Shown here piece by piece: positions 58,642 to 64,000 of a DNA stretch of 64,000 bases. The first letter of the stretch is position 1. Every line of letters starts with the position of its first letter. Made by a program: the position numbers and the translations under genes. The notes under the pieces are model-generated. The model saw only the letters and a program-made list of their open reading frames with translations. It was not told the origin of the DNA and ran no database searches. Source of the stretch: Porogramme epimiltina (Eukaryota; Basidiomycota; Agaricomycetes; Polyporales; Polyporaceae); NCBI GenBank assembly GCA_900155495.1, contig FTLJ01000512.1, positions 146,378-210,377 of the forward strand. The letters are read 5' to 3'.

Positions 58642-61600
58642 CAGGGGAACATCAGCCACGCAGACCAAGATCCGAAGCCTAATTTCAGACACTGTCTTTG
58701 CCTTATCGTGCCGTGGGGGGCCTCGACCCGGACTCGGGGTGTATTACGAGACGATGACGCCCCCCCACAGCTCGGCATGCTGCTCGAAACACCTTAGACC
58801 GAGTGAAGGTCGCCCTCCAGCGCTGGCCCGCAAAACGGGACAGGTACGGGGGTTGCGCCGCGCTCCGCGTCACGCAATCGCTGCGAGAGCCTCGCCCTCC
58901 TCGGAGGCAATTGTCGTGCGCGACGAGCCGTTCGAGGGTCTCCGCGACGCAGCCGGACGCCTTCTGAAACGCCGGGACGACCGCCGTGGACGCGCACCCA
59001 CCGTGCATACAGCACCTGCAGGCACCAGCGACAGTCAGCGACGACGCCGCCTCGGGGGCAGTATACGCGCTGGGCGCAGTAGTCGCGCTAGAACCCCCGC
59101 ACGCGTGCGAAGCACCCGACGTCGCGCCCTCGGGCTGCCCCCTTCTCGCGCCCGAAGGCGAGGGGGGCCGCGGTGCGGAATCATCGCACGCCGCGAGGCC
59201 CGCTGCTGACTGAGCCGCGAGCGGCGGCGGGGGCGGGCCCGCCGGCGCAGGCCGCCGTGGCCCAGCGGCCCCACCGACCGTACGACGCCGCGCACGGGCG
59301 CTCCGTACGCGAGTGGTGGTGCAGTGGTGGTACATCGTACTTGCCCCCCTCGCGTGGCGAGGGGCCGACGCGGGTATACATAGCCACCGCCTGCCGAGGA
59401 CCTGGCTGGCTGCACGGTGAGTGCTGTACGGGCCCCGGGCGGTCTGCGCGTGCGCCGTAGTTGCCATATCGCGGAGGTGGAGAGGGGGATACTCGCAATG
59501 CTAGATAGCCGAGAACAGAGCACGGAGAAGTACGTACCGGCGGGTCTACAGTCGGGACCGGGCGTGGCTCTTTCCATCTGAGGTAAATGGGTCGTGGTTG
59601 CGCGATATGGGACTCTCCTGCACCGCGTCCTCGAAATCGGGTCCTCTACTGCTGGCGGGACGGCGCAAATAGGGGTGTGTGTGCGTGTGTGTCTGGGGCG
59701 ACTCGTGTTGCGTGGGGGGTGAAGCAACCGAGTGCGCCTGCGAAACCGTCGGCGTTACGTTCGGGCACGGATGAATGGGGCCAACGGCGGGCAGCTCGGG
59801 GGTAGTGTGTGTCTTTCCTCGTCTGTCTGACCGGATGGGTCTGTGGCTCACGATGGTGCGCCTTGATCCAGGCTCGATCCGCGGACTTGTGTCGCTCGGC
59901 ACGTGTCGGCCGCTCGCGCTGGGTGATGAGGGCAGCGATGGAGACCGCTGGCGAGCCGTGCGGGTCGTCGGTCGAGGGGTGGGGAGATGTGGGAGCCCGG
60001 GTCGACGGCAGCTGCTCACGGTGGTGGTAGAGGGGGCGCGGTGGTGGCGACCGCGCTACAAAGCCCTTCGTCCCTCTCGCAATCGCGGTGCGTATCTCGA
60101 TGGCGACGTCCCAACCGATGGCGTGCGGTGTGCGACGGAGTCGGTCGGGGCGACGGCGGCACGGGCAGATCGCAGCGACGAGGAGGATGGGGTCGAGAAA
60201 CGGGCGCGCGATGGCAATAGCAAGGCACTGACGGCACCAGGCCGCAGCCCTCCCTCCGGAAAGGCAATTCCCGCCCGTGCGTTGACGCCCTCCACCCGGC
60301 CCGGCGGCCTCCTCCCGGCCCACAGGATGGCTCTGCTGCCGGGCGCCGGCCACGGCTGGTGCCGGCGGCGATTCCTGCTCGACGCAGCTCTCTCAGCTGC
60401 AGTCGCACGCAGCCGTCGGACAAACCCTCGGCGGGTCCCCAGATTCACACATACAACCCGCACACGCCGCAACGATCCCCGCCGTCCCACCGTCGCAAGC
60501 CTGAGCACTCAAAATTAATGAACGTGGATCCCGCAGCGACAGTCACGCCCTGCACCGCTGCGCCGCTCGCCCGCTTCGCGCGGATATCCCAACGGCACCC
60601 ATAAGCTACCCTCTCCGCGCCCTGGGGCCCTAATCTCCGTCCGACCTTTCAAGCACGCAGTCCTGAGCCACGCTGTATCCCATCGCGACGCATTCGGACG
60701 GCCACAACGCCCAATTATACTCACTGAGCACCGATCGGCCGGCCGAGTGCGCACTCAAAAACTCTCCCTCGCGCCCGCGCCCGCAAGCACCGTGTAGTAG
60801 CAGCAGCACACACGTCTCCCACACTGCGCGGCCCTAGACCAGCTCCCGCCTCGACCCCGGAGCCTGTCCCCGCCCGAGGATTCCATTCCCTCTCCCCTCC
60901 CTCCCTGAGCCGTCTGCCCCGCGCTTCCGCGCCGCGGCGCTTCTCCCGGGCCCTCCCGCGCGCCTTTCCAAACGCCCCTTCCACCGGGCCACACCGCACA
61001 CACCGCGCACGGGCACGGGTACGGGCACGCCCGCACCTCCGCACGCCCGAACGAGAACCCAATCCCGAACCTCTCTAGCACTCTGCTCTGCCCGCCCACC
61101 CGCCGACATCGCCGTCGCACGCGCCATAACGGGCACGTCCGGCCCACGCCCTCCCAGGACGCCGGTGTGGAGCCTGACCAAGCTCGCGGTGGGCCCTCTC
61201 GGGCCCGGGCGCGGGGTGCTCATTACAGCCGAGCCTAAGGCTTAAGTGCTAATTGCAATTCCTCCCCTGCCCTATCGGCGCCCGCCGCATTACTCTTACT
61301 TGTGATCGCGCGCGCGGGGGCTGCAGGGATGGGGGAGGGGGGGTAAGTAAGCCGTCCGCAACTTCGCGCGAGCGATCGAGCTAAGCAGCCTGACTGCCCA
61401 TTATTGCCAACGCAGCGCCAGCAACAACAAGGAGACTCGCGGCGCGCGTCCAGGGACGATGGGTCGCCGGGTCGCACCCTCGATCCCGCCCCGAGCCGAC
61501 GGCCATTAAGTGCGTTGGAGCAGCCCCAGGCCCAGGACGGCTAACCCACCACCCCCCAACGTTGTTCCATCGAATCGACGTTGACTGTGCCGTGCGCGTG

Positions 61601-62404
61601 TACTCCGCTCGGTGTTCACTCCGCGTACGTCCGTGTGTGTGCGTGTTCCCGTTTCTAATGCTATACTGCTTTAGTTACCTAGATACAACCGGATGACGAC
61701 AACAGGAACGGGGGGTGGGGCGTGTGGTGCGGTAGCGGGGCGGCGGGTGTGCGGGTGGGTGTGTGGGTGGTGGATGCTGCTGCCTGGTATAATCGTGCGT
61801 ACTCGTACATGCAAAAATGCGACGTGCGTGGGTGTGGTATCCGAAATCCTATCAATGCTAGTCCGCGGGCGTATCGAGACAGAAAAAACGTCCTCTCTCT
61901 TTCCAGTCCTCGGCGGCGCTGTCCACCGGGCACTCCTAGTAGAATTACACGTGCCGACCGCAGCGGACAGTTGCCTGGGCCGTAGAACTGCGAAAAGAGA
62001 CAGAGAAGGGAAAGAAAGAAGCCCCGGCCTCGCTTGCTATAAGTACACAATGAGAACAGACAAAATGCGCCCGCGTCGTGCGATCCCGGCCGCGCAGGGG
62101 GCGGGCTGGCGCGTAGCGTCGGGCGATATCTCGAAGCGATGATGACGGCCCTCTAGCGCGATCCACTGAGGGGCTGCCGCTTCCTCGCGAAGCCCGCGGG
62201 AGCCGCGCAACCGCCGCAACTATCGTTGATGCGTGTCCTGATGGCCGGATCGGTGACGTCGACGCGTGGGTGCGGGAAGGCGAGAGAGGGTAGGTGGGGG
62301 GGGTCCGCAGCGTCCCGGTGGAGGCGGTTTGCGTCCGCGAGGCTGTGACGCAGGAGCGTCGTCCAGGAACCTTGGGGGGAAGTGGTAACGGGAGAATAAG
62401 GCCA
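58642..62404. other. 3.8 kb GC-rich intergenic region
   Basis: Lies upstream of the F-box gene and downstream of the WOPR factor. Frames on all strands are short or lack a start; none shows a protein motif. It may hold a long promoter, long untranslated regions or a noncoding transcript. GT/TG-rich runs lie near 59675-59690 and 61625-61645. Confidence 0.45.
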
Positions 62405-63959
62405 CTAGTGCGCGCCTGACGCCAACAGTCGCAATGCTCGGTCGTCAGCTGGGCACCGGCGGTACATGTGGCTCCTGGGCAGCGTCTCCAATGGGGCCAA
62501 GTCGACCCGGGGACCTTGTAAACCCTCTGGAGGTAAAATGGGTGCAGGCTTGTATGGTTCACCGTTGTCCCAGAGCGGAGGTGTCGCGGTCATCAACATG
62601 GGAGACTCCTGTGACGACGTCGACGCGCTCGATAGGCTAGGTGACATATGGAGGGGTGTGTGAACAGAACGAATCGAACGGATAGAGCGTTCCGAAGAGG
62701 CTGGCGAGTTCGAGTTTGCAGCTCGTGCTTGCAGAGCGGCGGAGCCCGCGTTATATCCGGAGTCCACGCCCCACGCATACTGAGGCGTAGGCTGTGAGAG
62801 GGACACCGAATGCACGGCGCCAGGGAACGGCAAGATCGCTGCTTGGATCACGGACGGCTTCATTTCGGAGGGGTGTGGTGACAGGGCGGCGGCGAGCGAT
62901 GACTGCTGTAGATACGCTGTAAATACGGGGACGGATCCACGCAGAAATGTGAATTCACCTCAGGGTAAAACGAAGAGATGGGTGAGTGAAGGGATATCGA
63001 TCCTACATTCGGAGGGGGAGCTTCTGCGGGGCTAGGTAACGACATCGGGGCGCTTGAGGACGAGCTGGAGCCGGAGGGGATGGGAGCAGGTGCTGGCGGG
63101 GGCGACTCGCGCACCCGCCGAGAGGGATGAGGAGGGAACGGAGCATACATGCGCTTGACAGTGGAGGTCGCGTTACGTGAGCCTTCCCCGCGCTTGCCGG
63201 GTTTTGTAGTGCGCGCACTTCTGAAGATATTGTCTGGAACGACGAGGTCACGTAACATGGGGATGTCGTCGATAGTGCGCAGTTGCCCCTCGGTCAATTT
63301 AGTGAAGTAAGCGTCTGAATGGAGGGGGGCCGTATCGTGAGCGGACGTTGTCTGACGACGGGGAAATCAAATTTGGGGAAGCGTACTCATGTGCCACTTC
63401 GGGGGCTTCTTTTGCTTGTCGTCGCAATCGCCGGACTGGGAGGAGTCCTTGCCGACTTCTTCGCGGATAACAGAATACGTGAGCTTGATGTAGAGATCCT
63501 GCTCTCCCGGACGGACGACTTGGTTTTCGGACGTTCTAGCGAAGGGGCGAGCGATGTTGCGTCACGACGAGAGGGATCACATCTCGGGAGCATTGGGGGC
63601 GCACCTCGCGTTACCCTTGCCTTTGCGCGGGCTCTCGAAATACATGAGGAAGTCCTGCGGAGTGCGCGCGCTGCGTGAGAGGAGAAGGAGGGGAAGATGG
63701 GATGGCGACGCACCTCGCGCACACGCGACGCAGTCCAAGACTTGCCCTCTGTGAACCGCTCCATGCTGACGCTGAACGAGTCCGTGTTTGGGCCCTTCTC
63801 TTCCCACACATACACATTCCCTGGGCGAAGGGCGGCGCGTTCGTTCGCATCGAGGCGCTTCTCGATTTTGGGGAGAAGGCCGAGCTGGACTGCGTAGAAG
63901 AGCTTGTGGGCGTCGGCGGCGGAGCGGATGTGGACCTCGGTGAGGGTGGGGTGCTGCAT
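62405..63959 (-). CDS. Gti1/Pac2 family (WOPR) transcription factor
   Basis: DNA-binding regulator of the family of Wor1, Ryp1 and Gti1, which control morphology and development in fungi. The ATG at 63959 starts MQHPTLTEVHIRSAADAHKL, then FYAVQLGLLPKI, ERAALRPGNVYVWEE and FTEGKSWTASRVRE joined to DFLMYFESP: the first WOPR half. After an intron comes the second half, LYIKLTYSV, a linker (DCDDKQKKPPKWH) and AYFTKLTEGQLRTIDDIPML with the conserved KWH-x2-AYFT core. The C-terminal half is Ser/Pro-rich and disordered (RRVRESPPPAPAP; SSASTSSQESP). About five exons, first 63959-63714, stop at 62405-62407. The splice near 63.55 kb (donor GTGATC) is the weakest. The gene's promoter lies outside the window. 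Confidence 0.92.
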
Positions 63960-64000
63960 GGCGGGCGTAGGAGGGGGTGGGTGGGTGGAGATAAAAGACG

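Overview
The window reads as nuclear DNA of a wood-decaying basidiomycete, most likely a white-rot member of the Polyporales. The signs are many short introns (about 50-70 nt, GT-AG), a secreted class II manganese peroxidase, a pepsin-like secreted protease, lineage-expanded protein kinases and a GC-rich codon style. Species is an inference; I could not run a search. Exon joins were worked out by hand from splice signals, reading frame and protein similarity remembered for each family, so single junctions can be wrong.

Left part (0-13 kb): an accessory region. It holds a small unknown gene, three paralogous protein kinases (minus at 1.0-2.6, plus at 5.5-6.8 and 11.2-12.5 kb), a relic of a fourth copy (4.6-4.8 kb), two unknown genes (3.3-4.5 and 9.8-10.5 kb) and an aldo-keto reductase broken by an in-frame TGA (7.8-9.0 kb). 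The two plus-strand kinases and a block about 455 bp behind each stop are copies of one another, so this is a segmental duplication.

Middle (13-43 kb): mainly housekeeping genes. In order: CCR4 deadenylase (minus), mevalonate diphosphate decarboxylase (plus, divergent from CCR4), another kinase (minus), an unknown gene, a decayed 3' copy of the decarboxylase, an intron-bearing tRNA-Ser(CGA), a CLC chloride transporter, an ARL3/ARFRP1 small GTPase, the V-ATPase proteolipid c'' (VMA16), a zinc-knuckle plus TPR plus J-domain gene, a fifth kinase paralogue that has lost its catalytic residues, an aspartic protease and a CUE-domain protein.

43-47.7 kb is a gene-poor block bounded by two diverged long terminal repeats in inverted orientation, with a trace of Copia integrase between them. 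To its right lie a short manganese peroxidase and a SETD6/Rkm4-like SET methyltransferase (both plus), a small helical orphan, an intronless GC-rich F-box protein, about 3.8 kb of GC-rich DNA without a convincing gene, and a Gti1/Pac2 (WOPR) transcription factor at the right edge.

No operons, CRISPR arrays or bacterial features are expected or seen. The most unusual content is the five-member kinase family with a conserved 38-nt micro-exon and one dead member, and the possible fusion of four CCHC zinc knuckles to a TPR/J-domain co-chaperone.
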